Below, one piece after another: positions 23,442 to 34,615 of a DNA stretch of 64,000 nt. This stretch comes from Thalassobacillus sp. CUG 92003. GTDB lineage: Bacteria; Bacillota; Bacilli; Bacillales; Halobacillaceae. Under the pieces are notes generated by a model. It was not told the DNA's origin. It did not search any database and saw only the letters and a program-made list of their open reading frames with translations. The DNA is taken from NCBI RefSeq assembly GCF_013618635.1, contig NZ_JABLSJ010000003.1, forward strand, positions 124,001 through 188,000, in the 5' to 3' direction. Made by a program: the position numbers and the translations under genes. Each line of letters opens with the position of its first letter. Positions within the stretch are counted from its first letter, which is position 1.

Positions 23442-24454
23442 TGGATACCCTGATTCTCTGTGACATGCCCCATGACGACTGGTTCTTCTCCAGCAGCTTG
23501 CAACGCTGATAAGGCTGTATCTACATCATCTTGGGCTACCACCAGGCTCATACCGATTCCCATGTTAAAGACGCCATACATGTCATCTTCCGTAAGCTTG
23601 CCGTGGTCCATCAAAAATTGAAAGATAGCTGGGATCGACCACACGCCACGGTGAAGCTGCACGCCTAGTCCCTCCGGCAATACACGGGGGATATTTTCCT
23701 CGAAACCGCCGCCTGTAATGTGAGAAATCCCTTTGACGGTCACAGCTTGTTTCACGGCCTGGATGGCTTTCGTATAAATTTTAGTCGGTGTGAGCAGCAC
23801 CTCTCCTAGGGGATGATCCAAACCAGGATAGGTTGTGTTTAAATCCAGTTCGCGCTCAGCCACAACGCGACGGACGAGGGAAAAACCATTTGAATGGACC
23901 CCGCTAGACGGAAGGCCAATCAAGCAATCGCCCGCTTCAATGTGTTCCCCTGTAATCAAGCCCGCTTTATCCGCCATGCCGACCACGAATCCGGCGACAT
24001 CATACTCCTGTTCATCGTACACCCCGGGCATTTCTGCGGTTTCGCCCCCGACAAGCGCACAACCGGATGCTTCACATCCATCAGCGATGCCTTTCACGAT
24101 CTGCTCGATTTTGTCTGGCTCATTTTTTCCACAGGCAATATAATCGAGAAATAATAGTGGATCTGCACCCTGGGCGATAATATCGTTGACACACATGGCC
24201 ACAGCATCGACCCCGATCGTATCATGGCGGTTCATGAGAAAGGCCAGTTTCAACTTGGTTCCGACCCCGTCTGTGCCGGTCACCAGGACGGGGTGCTGGT
24301 AAGAAAACGAACTGATATCGAACAGCCCGGCGAACGCCCCTATGCCACCGATGACTTCAGGGCGCGACGTGCGGGCGACATGTTTTTTCATGAGGTCAAC
24401 CGCGCGGTAACCGGCTTCCACATCAACACCCGATTGTTTATAATGATCGCTCAT
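23432..24454 (-). CDS. purM: Phosphoribosylformylglycinamidine cyclo-ligase PurM
   Basis: AIR synthetase. The ATP-dependent ring closure enzyme of the PurM/PurL fold. Visible are [69 protein letters not shown] and [16 protein letters not shown]. 340 residues. Lies 18 bases after purF. Confidence 0.96.
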   Translation of the reverse strand: MSDHYKQSGVDVEAGYRAVDLMKKHVARTSRPEVIGGIGAFAGLFDISSFSYQHPVLVTGTDGVGTKLKLAFLMNRHDTIGVDAVAMCVNDIIAQGADPLLFLDYIACGKNEPDKIEQIVKGIADGCEASGCALVGGETAEMPGVYDEQEYDVAGFVVGMADKAGLITGEHIEAGDCLIGLPSSGVHSNGFSLVRRVVAERELDLNTTYPGLDHPLGEVLLTPTKIYTKAIQAVKQAVTVKGISHITGGGFEENIPRVLPEGLGVQLHRGVWSIPAIFQFLMDHGKLTEDDMYGVFNMGIGMSLVVAQDDVDTALSALQAAGEEPVVMGHVTENQGIQWL

Positions 24455-24472
24455 AACGCTCCCTCTCTCTGT

Positions 24473-25885
24473 TTAGGCTTTTTCATATGGCGGCAACGTA
24501 CTTGGATAAATTTCCGTCGGGTAATCCCCGGTAAAACAGGCTTGACACCCGCCATGATCCAAGGAATTCTGGCCTTGATAGATGGCATGATCGAGGCCAT
24601 CGACAGATAAATACGCGAGACTATCAGCGCCGATGATCTCTTGGATTTCGTCTAAATCGTGCTTAGCTGCGATGAGTTCTCCCCTAGTGGAAGTGTCAAT
24701 GCCATAGTAACAAGGGTTGACGATCGGCGGGGAGGCAATCCGGACATGGACTTCTGTCGCTCCCGCTTCCTTCAGCATTTTGACGATACGCCGGCTCGTT
24801 GTGCCCCGCACTATCGAATCATCGACCATCACCACACGTTTGCCATCGACAATGCCGCTTACAGCAGACAGTTTCATTTTCACACCTTGTTCCCTCAACT
24901 CCTGTGAGGGCTGAATGAACGTACGGCCCACGTAACGGTTTTTAATTAACCCGAGTTCATAGGGCAAGCTTGCTGCCTCAGCGTACCCGATTGCAGCTGA
25001 AATACTGGAATCCGGTACACCGGTGACGACGTCCGCTTCAACGGGCGATTCTTCGGCAAGTTTCATCCCCATCCGCTTTCGAGACGTGTGCACATTAGTG
25101 CCATCAAGATTGCTGTCCGGACGGGAAAAATAGACATATTCCATCGAGCATAGCGTCCGTTGAATCTTTTGAGCGAAGCGTTTCGTTTCCAGGCCATCGT
25201 CACTGACCACCAGAAGTTCGCCTGGTTCTACGTCGCGTAAATGCGTGGCCCCGACGACGTCAAACGCGCACGTTTCCGAGGAAAAGACGTATGCATCACC
25301 GATTTGGCCGATCGACAACGGCCGCAGCCCGCGCGGATCGACGGCAATGAACATTTGCTCTTCAGTCATCATCATGAAACTGTAGGCGCCTTTGACCATA
25401 GATAGGGCCTGGCTTAACGCCTCGGTCAAATTCAAATGGCCGCTTCGCTTAATGAGATGGGCGAGCACTTCTGTATCAGACGTCGTCTGCAAAATACTGC
25501 CCTGTGCTTCTAGCTGGGTTTTTAAGGCTTGAGCATTAACCAGGTTACCATTATGCGCAAGCGCTAGGCTTTCTTTTTGTGAACGGAATAAGAGCGGCTG
25601 CACATTTTCATAGCCGCGATCGCCGTATGTCGCGTATCGAACGTGTCCGAGGGCTTTATCCCCTTGCAATTCCTGGACTTGATCCTGCTTGAAAACCTCC
25701 GTAATCAAGCCTTGCCCTTTGGCCAGCTGCAATTCTTCCCCGTTGCTCGTTACGATACCGGCTCCTTCCTGACCTCTGTGCTGCAAGGCGTGCAAACCGT
25801 AATACGTGATGGACGCTGCTTCTTCATGACCCCATACACCAAAAATTCCGCATTCTTCGTTTAGGCCTTTGATTTCACCAAGCAT
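24473..25885 (-). CDS. purF: Amidophosphoribosyltransferase PurF
   Basis: Catalyses the committed step of purine synthesis, PRPP plus glutamine to phosphoribosylamine. The start is the ATG at 25885 (AAAGGAG seven bases upstream), giving [16 protein letters not shown]: an 11-residue propeptide before the catalytic Cys12, as in B. subtilis. The PRPP loop [16 protein letters not shown] and the C-terminal [14 protein letters not shown] pair of iron-sulfur cysteines are present. 470 residues. The longer frame to 25903 would contain the ribosome site. The start lies 25 bases inside the purL end. Confidence 0.96.
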   Translation of the reverse strand: MLGEIKGLNEECGIFGVWGHEEAASITYYGLHALQHRGQEGAGIVTSNGEELQLAKGQGLITEVFKQDQVQELQGDKALGHVRYATYGDRGYENVQPLLFRSQKESLALAHNGNLVNAQALKTQLEAQGSILQTTSDTEVLAHLIKRSGHLNLTEALSQALSMVKGAYSFMMMTEEQMFIAVDPRGLRPLSIGQIGDAYVFSSETCAFDVVGATHLRDVEPGELLVVSDDGLETKRFAQKIQRTLCSMEYVYFSRPDSNLDGTNVHTSRKRMGMKLAEESPVEADVVTGVPDSSISAAIGYAEAASLPYELGLIKNRYVGRTFIQPSQELREQGVKMKLSAVSGIVDGKRVVMVDDSIVRGTTSRRIVKMLKEAGATEVHVRIASPPIVNPCYYGIDTSTRGELIAAKHDLDEIQEIIGADSLAYLSVDGLDHAIYQGQNSLDHGGCQACFTGDYPTEIYPSTLPPYEKA

Positions 25886-28089
25886 GGAATAGCTCCTTTC
25901 CAAGTGTCTCGCAATGATGTTGTTGGCTCTTCCACAATTGTCCGACCACTTGAGGTAAGTGTATAAACACCAGAATCCGTGACGGTGCCGATCTGTTTCG
26001 CTTCCGGCACCATCGTTTCAAATGCTGCAACATTTTCCTGAGCGACAGAAACGACAAAGCGAGATTGCGTTTCAGAAAATAGTTCCGTCGTGAGGTCCCC
26101 GTCGACGTCCACCTCACAACCTAAACCGTTAGTGAACATGCTTTCCGCAAGGGCGACAGCTAGACCGCCTTCTGCCACGTCATGGGCAGACTGAAGCAAC
26201 CCGGCTGCAATCGCCTGCTGCACCGCTTGTTGGCGGGCAAGTTCCGTTTCTAAATCAAGCTCCGGGGCCTGGCCGAAATGCTGACCTTCTAGGAGCCCTT
26301 GCAATTCACTGCCTCCGAATTCAGGACGCGCATCCCCAAGCAAGAAAATGACGTCTCCTGGCTCTTGGAAATCAGACCGGGTAATGTGTTCAAGGTCTTC
26401 GATCAATCCGACCATGCCGACGACGGGCGTCGGGTAAATGGCCTGGCCGCCGTGCGCTTCGTTGTACAAGGAAACGTTTCCGCTGATGACGGGTGTATTA
26501 AGCGTCCGGCATGCTTCACTCATCCCGTCGACGCTTTTTTCCATTTGCCAGTAGATTTCCGGGTTTTCAGGCGAACCGAAGTTTAAGCCGTCCGTGATAC
26601 CGAGTGGTTTCCCGCCTGAGCAGACAATATTTCGTGCTGCTTCAGCCACGGCAATTTTCCCGCCTGTCTCAGGGTCAAGGTAAATGTAGCGTGAGTTGCA
26701 ATCCGTCGTCATCGCCAACGCTTTACCCGTTCCGCGAACTCGGAGTACAGCAGCATCCGAGCCAGGAGTGACAACGGTATTCGTCTGTACCATGGAATCG
26801 TACTGATCATAGACCCATTCCTTGCTGGCAATGGTGGGCTGCTTTAACAGCGCATGCAGCGTCTCTGAGAGGTCATCAATGACCGGGTAATAAGGGTCCC
26901 GCTCCTGGTTTTCCGTGAAATAAGCCGGTACTTGAGAAGGCTGGTGATAGACAGGTGCGTCTTCTGCCAGCGCATCAACAGGAACATCCGCGATGACCAC
27001 ATCGTGATGACGCAGACGGAATTGGCGTTCTTCTGTCACATGCCCGACAGCCACGGCTTCTAGATCGTATTTATCGAAAATATCAGCAATCTCCTGTTCA
27101 CGACCGGTTTCTACAACAAGCAGCATGCGTTCCTGAGATTCAGACAGCATCATTTCATAGCCGGTCATGCCGCGTTCACGCTGTGGGACTAAATCTAAAT
27201 TCATCTCCATGCCTGTGCCGGCTTTACTAGCCATCTCACTTGCAGAGGACGTAAGACCGGCTGCCCCCATATCCTGAATCCCGACGAGCGCATCGTGATG
27301 AATCACTTCAAGGCACGCTTCGATCAACAGTTTCTCCATAAAAGGATCGCCGACTTGCACAGATGGCCGCTTACTCTCCGATTCTTCTGTAAGCTCTTCG
27401 GAAGCAAAAGTTGCGCCATGAATGCCATCACGACCTGTTTTCGCTCCAACGTACATGACGGTATTCCCAACGCCGGATGCGATGCCTTTTTGTATATCCT
27501 GGTGGTTAATCAAGCCGACACACATCGCATTGACTAGCGGATTACCCGCATAAGCATCATCAAATTGTACCTCTCCACCGACAGTCGGCACGCCGACACA
27601 ATTACCATACCCGGCGATGCCATGAACGACCTCTTCAAACAAATACTTGACGCGCGGATGTTTCAGCGAACCGAAGCGAAGCGAATTCAACAGTGCGATC
27701 GGGCGGGCACCCATGGAAAAGACATCGCGCAGAATTCCGCCAACCCCTGTCGCGGCGCCTTGATACGGTTCGACAGCCGAAGGGTGGTTATGGCTCTCAA
27801 TTTTGAAGACGACGGCTTGCTCATCCCCGATATCAATCACTCCAGCGCCTTCCCCCGGTCCCTGAAGAACGTGAGCGGCTTCTGTCGGGAATTTGCTTAA
27901 TACAGGTTTGGAATTTTTATAGCTGCAGTGCTCCGACCACATGACCGAAAACAAACCGACTTCTGTATAATTTGGGCGGCGGCTCAGGATGGTCTTAATG
28001 CTGTCATATTCCTGATCGCTCAAGCCCATCTCCGCGTAAAGACGGTTTTCTTCAATTTTTTCCGGATTGACTTCAAGCGTTGATGGCAT
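25861..28089 (-). CDS. purL: FGAM synthase large subunit PurL
   Basis: The ATP-dependent synthetase subunit of the three-part Gram-positive FGAM synthase (PurL-PurQ-PurS). 742 residues, the short PurL type. Visible are [92 protein letters not shown] and [14 protein letters not shown]. Overlaps purQ by 17 bases. Confidence 0.96.
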   Translation of the reverse strand: MPSTLEVNPEKIEENRLYAEMGLSDQEYDSIKTILSRRPNYTEVGLFSVMWSEHCSYKNSKPVLSKFPTEAAHVLQGPGEGAGVIDIGDEQAVVFKIESHNHPSAVEPYQGAATGVGGILRDVFSMGARPIALLNSLRFGSLKHPRVKYLFEEVVHGIAGYGNCVGVPTVGGEVQFDDAYAGNPLVNAMCVGLINHQDIQKGIASGVGNTVMYVGAKTGRDGIHGATFASEELTEESESKRPSVQVGDPFMEKLLIEACLEVIHHDALVGIQDMGAAGLTSSASEMASKAGTGMEMNLDLVPQRERGMTGYEMMLSESQERMLLVVETGREQEIADIFDKYDLEAVAVGHVTEERQFRLRHHDVVIADVPVDALAEDAPVYHQPSQVPAYFTENQERDPYYPVIDDLSETLHALLKQPTIASKEWVYDQYDSMVQTNTVVTPGSDAAVLRVRGTGKALAMTTDCNSRYIYLDPETGGKIAVAEAARNIVCSGGKPLGITDGLNFGSPENPEIYWQMEKSVDGMSEACRTLNTPVISGNVSLYNEAHGGQAIYPTPVVGMVGLIEDLEHITRSDFQEPGDVIFLLGDARPEFGGSELQGLLEGQHFGQAPELDLETELARQQAVQQAIAAGLLQSAHDVAEGGLAVALAESMFTNGLGCEVDVDGDLTTELFSETQSRFVVSVAQENVAAFETMVPEAKQIGTVTDSGVYTLTSSGRTIVEEPTTSLRDTWKGAIPCLVKSKA

Positions 28090-28759
28090 AATGATCCCTC
28101 CAATACGTTACGATCGACTGGAATAAACGAAGCCCATCTTCATTGCCAAGCAGCTGCTCAACAGCGCGTTCCGGGTGCGGCATCATCCCGAGTACATTCC
28201 CTTGTTCGTTCAATATGCCTGCAATATCGCCGACCGAGCCATTCGGGTTGGCTGCATACGTAAACGCGATTTGCTGATTAGCTTGTAAACGCTCGTACGT
28301 TGCTTCATCACAAAAATAGTTGCCATCTCCGTGAGCAATCGGAAGGCTGATTCGCTCATTTGGCGCATACTGACGTGTAAACATGGATTGATTATTTTCA
28401 ACGACCAATTCTTCAAAATGACACATGAATTTCAAATCACGGTTCGGCAGCATGGCGCCTGGCAGGAGACCAGCTTCAAGCAGTACTTGAAACCCGTTGC
28501 ATACACCGAGAACCGGTTTGCCTTCATCAGCCGCCTTGATGATTTGCCTCAAAATTCCGGACGTGGACGCGATGGCTCCTGAGCGTAGATAATCGCCATA
28601 CGAAAATCCTCCCGGGAGCAGCAGCGCATCATAGTCTGTGAGGTCGACATCATCCTGATACCAGACAAGCTCGGCTTCCTCTCCTAAGCTGTCTTTTACA
28701 GCGAAATACATGTCCCGGTCGCAATTAGAGCCTGGGAACACGAGCACAGCAAATTTCAC
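28073..28759 (-). CDS. purQ: FGAM synthase glutaminase subunit PurQ
   Basis: A class I glutamine amidotransferase that supplies ammonia to PurL. The nucleophile cysteine lies in [19 protein letters not shown]; the His-Glu pair is in [10 protein letters not shown] near the C-terminus. N-terminal [12 protein letters not shown] is typical. 228 residues. Starts one base after purS ends. Confidence 0.96.
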   Translation of the reverse strand: MKFAVLVFPGSNCDRDMYFAVKDSLGEEAELVWYQDDVDLTDYDALLLPGGFSYGDYLRSGAIASTSGILRQIIKAADEGKPVLGVCNGFQVLLEAGLLPGAMLPNRDLKFMCHFEELVVENNQSMFTRQYAPNERISLPIAHGDGNYFCDEATYERLQANQQIAFTYAANPNGSVGDIAGILNEQGNVLGMMPHPERAVEQLLGNEDGLRLFQSIVTYWRDHYAINA

Positions 28760-29005
28760 TCAGGATACCTCCTCGATCATATAGGAATAATCTTCAATTA
28801 CGGGATTGGCAAGTAAGCGGTCGCACATCTCATCCACTTGCGCGTCCAGATTGCCTTCATCGTTCAGCAAGACTTCCATATATTTTCCAACCCGAACATC
28901 CGCCACGTTGTCGTATTCCAAAGCATGCAGGGAATTTTGTACCGCTTTTCCCTGAGGATCCAGGACCCCTTCTTTGAGCGTAATGTAGACCTTCACTTTA
29001 TGCAT
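28760..29005 (-). CDS. purS: FGAM synthase subunit PurS
   Basis: A small dimeric subunit that bridges PurQ and PurL. 81 residues with KVYITLKEGVLDPQGKAVQNSLHALEY and a C-terminal MCDRLLANPVIEDY. Overlaps the purC stop by eight bases and abuts purQ. Confidence 0.95.
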   Translation of the reverse strand: MHKVKVYITLKEGVLDPQGKAVQNSLHALEYDNVADVRVGKYMEVLLNDEGNLDAQVDEMCDRLLANPVIEDYSYMIEEVS

Positions 29006-29717
29006 GTGCTTTCTCCTCCAGTCGCTGTAAAATAACTTCGTAAACGTCGACCAAATCGCCTAATCCTTGACGGAACACGTCTTTGTCCATTTTTTCGCCT
29101 GTTTCCCTGTCCCACAAACGGCAGGTATCAGGGGAGATTTCATCCGATAAGACGAGCGACCCATCCTGTCGTCTGCCAAACTCTAATTTGAAATCCACGA
29201 GCTGCAGATTCACATCGGCGAACAACGATCGTAATTGTGTATTCACGGTAAGTGTCATCCGCTTCAGTACGTTCAGTTCTTCTTCGGTTACATCTGCCAG
29301 CAAATAAGCGTGTTCATCATTGATGAGCGGATCGTTAAGATCGTCATTTTTATAAAAAAGTTCAATGAGAGGAGAGTCGAACGGCTGCTTTTCTTCCAAT
29401 CCGAGCCTTTTGACGATACTTCCAGCTGCCACGTTGCGCACGACGACTTCCAAAGGGATGATGGTCGTTTTTTCAACAAGCTGCTCTGTGTCATTCAACG
29501 TTTTAATAAAATGCGAGCGAACATCATGCTGGTGCAAATACGCAAACACATTGGCGGAAATCAAGTTATTCAAGCGGCCTTTGCCATTAAACTGATCCTT
29601 CTTCTTGCCATTGAAAGCGGTCGCATCGTTCTTATAGGATAAAATGAGCTGCTCCGCTTCACCTTCCACACGATAGACCTGCTTGGCTTTTCCTTCATAC
29701 AGCAGCGATCCTTTCAT
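28998..29717 (-). CDS. purC: SAICAR synthetase PurC
   Basis: Joins aspartate to CAIR with ATP. The start is the ATG at 29717 (MKGSLLYEGKAKQVYRV), 239 residues, typical for Bacillus; the longer frame to 29810 runs into purB and lacks a ribosome site. Visible are YEGKAKQVY, SYKNDATAFNGKKK, PLEVVVRNVAAGS, LVDFKLEFGR and LSDEISPDTCRLWD. Confidence 0.95.
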   Translation of the reverse strand: MKGSLLYEGKAKQVYRVEGEAEQLILSYKNDATAFNGKKKDQFNGKGRLNNLISANVFAYLHQHDVRSHFIKTLNDTEQLVEKTTIIPLEVVVRNVAAGSIVKRLGLEEKQPFDSPLIELFYKNDDLNDPLINDEHAYLLADVTEEELNVLKRMTLTVNTQLRSLFADVNLQLVDFKLEFGRRQDGSLVLSDEISPDTCRLWDRETGEKMDKDVFRQGLGDLVDVYEVILQRLEEKAHA

Positions 29718-29743
29718 CAATACGTCACCCTTTCTGCTCGCTT

Positions 29744-31039
29744 TTATTCCAATCCGATCCGTTGAAAAATCCGGTCGACGTTTTTCAAATGGTGGGTATA
29801 GTCGAAACATGCTTCAATTTGTTCCGGGCTCAATGTGGCGGTGATGTGGTTGTCCGCCTCGACCAGTGTCCGGAACGGGATGCCCTTTTCCCAAGCTTCC
29901 ATCGCTTTGGGCTGGACGAGATCATAGGCTTCCTCGCGCACCATGCCTTCATCGATCAGGGTTAACAGCACCCGCTGGGAGAAGATTAAGCCATATGTTT
30001 TCTCCATGTTCTGTTCCATATTTTCCGGAAAGACGGTCAAATTTTTCACGATGGTTCCAAAGCGGTTCAACATATAATTCAACGCAATCGTCGCATCAGG
30101 TAAGATGACTCGTTCAGCCGAGGAATGCGAAATATCACGTTCATGCCAAAGCGCCACATTTTCATAGGCGGTTACCATTTCGCCGCGCAGCACACGCGCC
30201 ATTCCCGTCATATTTTCTGAGCCAATCGGGTTTCGTTTATGCGGCATGGCCGAGGACCCTTTTTGGCCTTTCGCAAAGAACTCCTCTACTTCCCGCGTTT
30301 CCGTTTTTTGCAGGCTGCGGATTTCCACGGCCATTTTTTCAATCGACGTTGCGATGAGTGACAGCGTTGCCACGTAGTGGGCATGGCGATCACGCTGCAG
30401 CGTCTGGGTGGAAACGGGAGCCGCTTCAAGTCCAAGCTCGCGGCACACGAATTCTTCAACATAGGGGTCAATGTTGGCGTATGTCCCGACTGCACCTGAT
30501 AATTTTCCGACTTCAATGCCGCGAACAGCTAGCTCAAATCGTTCCATATTCCGCTTCATCTCTTCATACCAAAGCGCGAGCTTCAAACCGAAAGTCGTAG
30601 GCTCCGCATGGACACCATGCGTACGGCCCATCATCACGGTATGTTTATGCTCGCGCGCTTTGTCAGCTAGAATGGATATGAAACGTTCAAGATCACGACG
30701 AATGATCGCATTCGCCTGCTTGAGTTGATAGGAAAGGGCCGTGTCCACTACATCTGTCGAGGTGAGACCGTAATGAACCCATTTCCGTTCCTCCCCAACA
30801 GTCTCCGAGACGGCTCGTGTAAAGGCGACGACGTCGTGACGCGTCTCTTGTTCTATGTCATAAATGCGATTGATATCGAAACTGGCATCGGCACGAAGTT
30901 TTTTTACATCCTGCTCAGGTATGGCGCCTAATTCACTCCACGCTTCACAAGCAAGTAATTCTACTTCCAGCCAGGCCTTATATTTATTTTCTTCTGTCCA
31001 AATTTCTCCCATTTCCGGGCGTGTGTAACGATCGATCAT
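29744..31039 (-). CDS. purB: Adenylosuccinate lyase PurB
   Basis: Acts twice, on SAICAR and on adenylosuccinate. It belongs to the fumarase/aspartase superfamily, with signature [19 protein letters not shown]. Other motifs are [15 protein letters not shown] and [16 protein letters not shown]. The start is the ATG at 31039, with AGGAGG seven bases upstream, giving 431 residues. It begins one base after the purK stop. Confidence 0.96.
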   Translation of the reverse strand: MIDRYTRPEMGEIWTEENKYKAWLEVELLACEAWSELGAIPEQDVKKLRADASFDINRIYDIEQETRHDVVAFTRAVSETVGEERKWVHYGLTSTDVVDTALSYQLKQANAIIRRDLERFISILADKAREHKHTVMMGRTHGVHAEPTTFGLKLALWYEEMKRNMERFELAVRGIEVGKLSGAVGTYANIDPYVEEFVCRELGLEAAPVSTQTLQRDRHAHYVATLSLIATSIEKMAVEIRSLQKTETREVEEFFAKGQKGSSAMPHKRNPIGSENMTGMARVLRGEMVTAYENVALWHERDISHSSAERVILPDATIALNYMLNRFGTIVKNLTVFPENMEQNMEKTYGLIFSQRVLLTLIDEGMVREEAYDLVQPKAMEAWEKGIPFRTLVEADNHITATLSPEQIEACFDYTHHLKNVDRIFQRIGLE

Positions 31040-31040
31040 G

Positions 31041-32189
31041 CTATACCTCCTCTTCCTGTCCAATGCGCTCCCAAGCAGCCACAGGGCTCTTTTCGATTAA
31101 TGTCGTCAACTCCTGTAACGATGAACCTGTCACCGTGATATGCCCCATTTTCCGTTTAGGACGCGCTTCCTTTTTCCCGTAATCATGAAGATGAGCCCAC
31201 GGCAGCTTTTCCACCTGCGTTTCAAGTAAAGGCTGATGCTGGCCGAGCACATTAACCATGATGGCAGCCGGCAAACTATGGACAGGTAATAATGGCAAGT
31301 TGCAAATCGAACGAACGTGCTGCTCAAATTGTGACACATTACACGCTTCGATCGTGTAATGACCGGAGTTGTGCGGACGCGGCGCCATCTCATTCACATA
31401 GATGTCGTCTCCCCGCACAAACAATTCCACAGCAAATGTGCCGACAATGCCCATCGTTTCAGCTATGCGCCGGGCTGCTGTCTGCGCTTTTTCCGTGACG
31501 TGTTCGGGGACGCGAGCCGGCACTAACGATTGGAACAACATATGATCCCGATGTATATTCTCTGCGACCGGGAAGAAGCAGATTTCTCCCCTGGGACTCC
31601 GCGTGAACACCTGGGATATTTCGCAGTCAAAATCCAACCACTGCTCGACAATATAGGGGTCACCCGGAACGATAAAGTTTCTGGCAGATTCGATATCTTC
31701 ATAGTCTGCTAGTTTCACTTGCCCTTTGCCGTCATATCCGCCGCTCACCGTTTTAATGACCGCCGGCAAGCCAATGCGCTCGAGCGCTTGTTGGCAAGCA
31801 TCAAACGAGGTGACGATCTCGTATGAGGCAACGGGCAGATCCGCTGCGGTCGCCACTTCCTTTTCCTTCTGCCGATTTTGGGTCACTTCCAACGCATAAG
31901 CACCCTGGGGAAGCTTGTCCTGTTGTTCAAATATCCGTGCCACATCAAGGTCGACATTTTCAAACTCATACGTGATCACATCACTGAGGTCGCTAAGCTG
32001 ATGCGCTGCTTGCTGATCATCATAAGAGGCGACGATATGATGGTCGGCTACCTGCGCGCACGGACAATCCTCCGACGGATCCAACACGGCAATCCGGTAA
32101 CCCATATGCTTCGCTGCTACCGCCATCATCCGGCCAAGCTGGCCACCTCCGAGAATTCCGATCGTCTGTCCGGACCATACTTTAGTCAT
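31041..32189 (-). CDS. purK: 5-(carboxyamino)imidazole ribonucleotide synthase PurK
   Basis: An ATP-grasp enzyme that carboxylates AIR on N5. Visible are [21 protein letters not shown], the ATP-grasp [25 protein letters not shown] and [18 protein letters not shown]. From the ATG at 32189 it has 382 residues and overlaps the purE stop by eight bases. A GTG at 32201 is possible but sits too close to the GAGGAG ribosome site. Confidence 0.94.
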   Translation of the reverse strand: MTKVWSGQTIGILGGGQLGRMMAVAAKHMGYRIAVLDPSEDCPCAQVADHHIVASYDDQQAAHQLSDLSDVITYEFENVDLDVARIFEQQDKLPQGAYALEVTQNRQKEKEVATAADLPVASYEIVTSFDACQQALERIGLPAVIKTVSGGYDGKGQVKLADYEDIESARNFIVPGDPYIVEQWLDFDCEISQVFTRSPRGEICFFPVAENIHRDHMLFQSLVPARVPEHVTEKAQTAARRIAETMGIVGTFAVELFVRGDDIYVNEMAPRPHNSGHYTIEACNVSQFEQHVRSICNLPLLPVHSLPAAIMVNVLGQHQPLLETQVEKLPWAHLHDYGKKEARPKRKMGHITVTGSSLQELTTLIEKSPVAAWERIGQEEEV

Positions 32190-32673
32190 GGTGAAGATCA
32201 CTCCTCATTTGAGCTACTTTAGATTTCATATCCTCCCGATAATGCATGAGGCGTTCAGCTATCGTTTCATCAAAAGCACCGAGCATCTCAGCTGCCAATA
32301 ACCCCGCATTCTGAGCGCCGGCACTGCCGATGGCTACCGTTGCCACGGGAACACCCCCGGGCATTTGGGCGATAGATAACAAGGAATCCATACCTTGCAA
32401 CGCCTTCGACTCAACAGGTACGCCGATGACAGGCAAGGTGGTCTTCGAAGCTACCATTCCTGGTAAATGTGCAGCCCCGCCAGCCCCGGCGATGATCACT
32501 TTCAACCCTTTCGATCGTGCATTTTCTGCATAGTTGAACATATCTTCCGGTGTGCGATGCGCGGAAATGATTTCTTTCTCATAATCAATTTCCAGCTCCT
32601 CTAGCACATCACACGTTTTTTGCATGGTTTCCAAGTCCGATATACTTCCCATGATGACCCCAACCTGCGCCAT
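32182..32673 (-). CDS. purE: N5-CAIR mutase PurE
   Basis: The small class I mutase that moves the carboxylate from N5 to C4. 163 residues. Visible are [79 protein letters not shown]. First gene of the purine operon, downstream of the riboswitch and terminator. Confidence 0.96.
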   Translation of the reverse strand: MAQVGVIMGSISDLETMQKTCDVLEELEIDYEKEIISAHRTPEDMFNYAENARSKGLKVIIAGAGGAAHLPGMVASKTTLPVIGVPVESKALQGMDSLLSIAQMPGGVPVATVAIGSAGAQNAGLLAAEMLGAFDETIAERLMHYREDMKSKVAQMRSDLHHD

Positions 32674-32737
32674 CTCTCATCCCTCGTTTCATTTGAAATA
32701 TAGCGATCTTTTAAAGTGAAGTGCTGCATTCGACCAT

Positions 32738-32787
32738 AAAAAAACCTGCTCATAACTCCCCTCACAATGAGAGAAGATGAACAGGTC
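32738..32787 (-). terminator. Riboswitch-controlled terminator before purE
   Basis: On the minus strand ACCTG..TTCAT pairs with ATGAG..CAGGT around a partly paired middle and is followed by TTTTTTTAT. It lies between the aptamer and purE, as expected for transcription attenuation. Confidence 0.8.
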
Positions 32788-32833
32788 GCTCCAAACGTGC
32801 CCACGTGACACGTGCGGCCAAGCTTTCACCTTC

Positions 32834-32903
32834 CCTCATAGTCCAGCTATTTACGGTAGCCGGGTAGAAACGGTCGGGCCATATCCCCGAGATTATATGA
32901 GGT
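32834..32903 (-). promoter_or_regulatory. Purine riboswitch aptamer (guanine type) of the pur operon
   Basis: The minus strand carries the three-way-junction core: CCTCATATAATC, GATATGG, GTTTCTACC, ACCGTAAAT and GACTATGAGG. The base just before the final TATG is C, the determinant of guanine/hypoxanthine binding; adenine riboswitches have U. With the downstream terminator this should switch off the operon when guanine is plentiful. Confidence 0.93.
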
Positions 32904-32925
32904 TCTGCTATGCATGTCTATCCAC

Positions 32926-32955
32926 ATCATAGCAAGGTTCAATTATGCTTGTCAA
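32926..32955 (-). promoter_or_regulatory. Promoter of the purine operon
   Basis: TTGACA (32955-32950) and TATGAT (32931-32926), spacer 18 bases, directly upstream of the aptamer. Confidence 0.8.
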
Positions 32956-32959
32956 CGCG

Positions 32960-33004
32960 AATGACGAACAATAATATCTTTACATTAAATTAATGTTCGG
33001 TTTT
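32960..33004. promoter_or_regulatory. Pair of inverted PurBoxes (PurR operator)
   Basis: AATGTTCGGTTTT (32992-33004; reverse complement AAAACCGAACATT) matches the Bacillus PurBox consensus AWWWCCGAACWWT fully. AATGACGAACAAT (32960-32972) is a weaker inverted copy. They lie just upstream of the -35 box. The strong box overlaps the last base of yebG. Confidence 0.75.
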
Positions 33005-33201
33005 TACTGTTTTACAGCCTGAAATACGATGGTACGGCTGATCGGTTCCATGGTTTTTTCCCCATTTTGTTCATGTTCTTTAAAAATCGGTTCTTCCGTA
33101 CGTCTAATAGGCACATACCCATCTTTACGCATCCGTTCAAGACACGCATCAATGGTTTCGTCTGCTTTCACTTCATATCGCATCTTCTTGTTTTTCGCCA
33201 C
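33004..33201 (-). CDS. yebG: NETI-motif protein YebG
   Basis: A 65-residue protein of unknown function found beside the purine operon in bacilli. It keeps the motif region as [21 protein letters not shown] (NETI replaced by DETI). Its start lies 29 bases inside the yebE end. Confidence 0.85.
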   Translation of the reverse strand: MAKNKKMRYEVKADETIDACLERMRKDGYVPIRRTEEPIFKEHEQNGEKTMEPISRTIVFQAVKQ

Positions 33202-33742
33202 TTTTTTTAATCTTTCCTTTCTTCACTTGCTTCACCCAGAATCCGCCGTGGATTTGTTTAGGTTCATAGGCAATGATAAATGCCTTCGAATCTATTGAAC
33301 GAATTGTATCATATAACTTAAGCTCATATTTACGAGGCGTTAAAATCTGCATAGCTAGACGATCGCCTTCCATTCCGTAAGCGAACCAACTCGTGACACC
33401 ATAGCCTAAATCGCGCAGTTTACGGGTAAATTCAATATCAGGGTCTGAAGAAATGACGTTAACGGTGATGTAGCCGAGCGCTAATTTCTCTTCAATTTTC
33501 ATTCCTACAATGACACCCAGGGCATAACCTATAGCGTAGGCAATAACGTTCTCAATTCGATCTAAATTTTCCAACACAAGCCCGAGTCCCACAATGTACA
33601 CGACAATCTCGAACATACTAATAAACGCGGCAAAATACCGTTGGCCCTTTAAGGTGAAAATCATGCGAATCGTAAAAAACGATACGTACACAATGTTCAC
33701 CACAAGGATGATCGTCACCATCACGAGCGGATTTTCCAGCAT
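33173..33742 (-). CDS. yebE: DUF2179 membrane protein YebE
   Basis: A membrane protein of the DUF2179/DUF5698 family. The start is the ATG at 33742 (AGGGGG upstream), 189 residues. It has three hydrophobic helices ([20 protein letters not shown], then [21 protein letters not shown], then [21 protein letters not shown]) followed by a cytoplasmic domain with [20 protein letters not shown]. Related domains occur in proteins that sense small ligands, but the function is unknown. Forms a unit with yebG. Confidence 0.87.
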   Translation of the reverse strand: MLENPLVMVTIILVVNIVYVSFFTIRMIFTLKGQRYFAAFISMFEIVVYIVGLGLVLENLDRIENVIAYAIGYALGVIVGMKIEEKLALGYITVNVISSDPDIEFTRKLRDLGYGVTSWFAYGMEGDRLAMQILTPRKYELKLYDTIRSIDSKAFIIAYEPKQIHGGFWVKQVKKGKIKKSGEKQEDAI

Positions 33743-33893
33743 TGCACAGCCCCCTGTACCCCTTAAATTTTTACTTTCCCGCAAACAGGTTATTCACTGT
33801 AACGCCCATTCATGCATATACTATATACCACGATTGAATATGGGCACAATGAATTTTTTCCATAACTTACAAAAAGTTGAAGGGGGCCCTGCC

Positions 33894-34316
33894 ATGGACC
33901 AATTCCATGATTGGAAAAATAACTTAGATCGCTTTTTTGGGCAAGATTTCTGGAATGAATTTGAGGGAGTGATCAAACCTCCCATACCTGCCATGAACAT
34001 GTACCAATATGACAATGAGGTTTTGTGCATATTTGACATCCCGGGCTTAGACGATGCTAAAAAAGTCGATGTGTATGTCGAACACGCGTCGCTCACGGTA
34101 AAAGGCATGGTCGAAATTGATCATCGCGGCGGCCAGCAAATCAAATCCGAACTTCCCCAGGGCGTCTTTGAACGAACGATCACCCTTCCTTTCGCTGTAC
34201 GCAGTGACAAGATACAAGCGACTTACCGAAATGGCCTCCTGACCATTCAGCTCTACCGCTGGATTTCCGATAAAAGCAAAAGCCAACGGGTGCCGATTCG
34301 CTATTTAGAAGACTGA
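33894..34316 (+). CDS. Hsp20/alpha-crystallin family small heat-shock protein
   Basis: A 140-residue ATP-independent holdase. The alpha-crystallin domain spans about residues 40-135: MNMYQYDNEVLCIFDIPGL, VYVEHASLTVKG, and the conserved FERTITLPFAVRSDKIQATYRNGLLTIQL (the usual GVL is GLL). AGGGGG lies seven bases before the ATG at 33894; the longer upstream frame runs antisense into yebE. Surrounded by minus-strand genes, it is a single-gene unit with its own terminator. No CIRCE element is visible nearby. Confidence 0.88.
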   Translation: MDQFHDWKNNLDRFFGQDFWNEFEGVIKPPIPAMNMYQYDNEVLCIFDIPGLDDAKKVDVYVEHASLTVKGMVEIDHRGGQQIKSELPQGVFERTITLPFAVRSDKIQATYRNGLLTIQLYRWISDKSKSQRVPIRYLED

Positions 34317-34361
34317 TCCTATCATATGGATGACAAGAGCTGGGAGAAAACTGAATGACCT

Positions 34362-34402
34362 ACAAAATGCCGAACGGTCACCAAAACGTTCGGCATTTTG
34401 TG
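34362..34402. terminator. Terminator after the Hsp20 gene
   Basis: ACAAAATGCCGAACG and its exact reverse complement (34387-34401) form a 15-bp stem with a ten-base loop and U-rich arms on both strands. Confidence 0.85.
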
Positions 34403-34421
34403 TGCTAAGCATCCTTTATGC

Positions 34422-34580
34422 TTGGACGATTCGCCTCCTTATATGGGCGGTTCTGCTCGCTGCTTGGGCGGTTTTGGCCCCACTTGGGCGGTTCCGGGTC
34501 CAATATGGACGATTATGGCCACTTGTTGGGCGATTCCCTATTTCAGGGTGTTCGACTACCTTATTTGGGCATTCTTGCTC
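34422..34580. repeat. Degenerate 20-21 bp periodic repeat array 2
   Basis: A TGGRCGRTT core recurs on the plus strand at 34423, 34444, 34465, 34485, 34506 and 34527, with a degenerate copy near 34547 and another at 34566. Steps are 20-21 bases. The unit reads roughly TGGGCGGTTCTGGCCCCAT. It lies between the convergent Hsp20 and pbuG genes and opens all three forward frames, which I regard as non-coding. Confidence 0.7.
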
Positions 34581-34615
34581 TTCCTTTATATCATTCTAGT
34601 AATGCTTTACTCTCA

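Noticed and set aside
32834-32903. Adenine riboswitch
   Set aside because: The discriminating base before TATG is C, not U.
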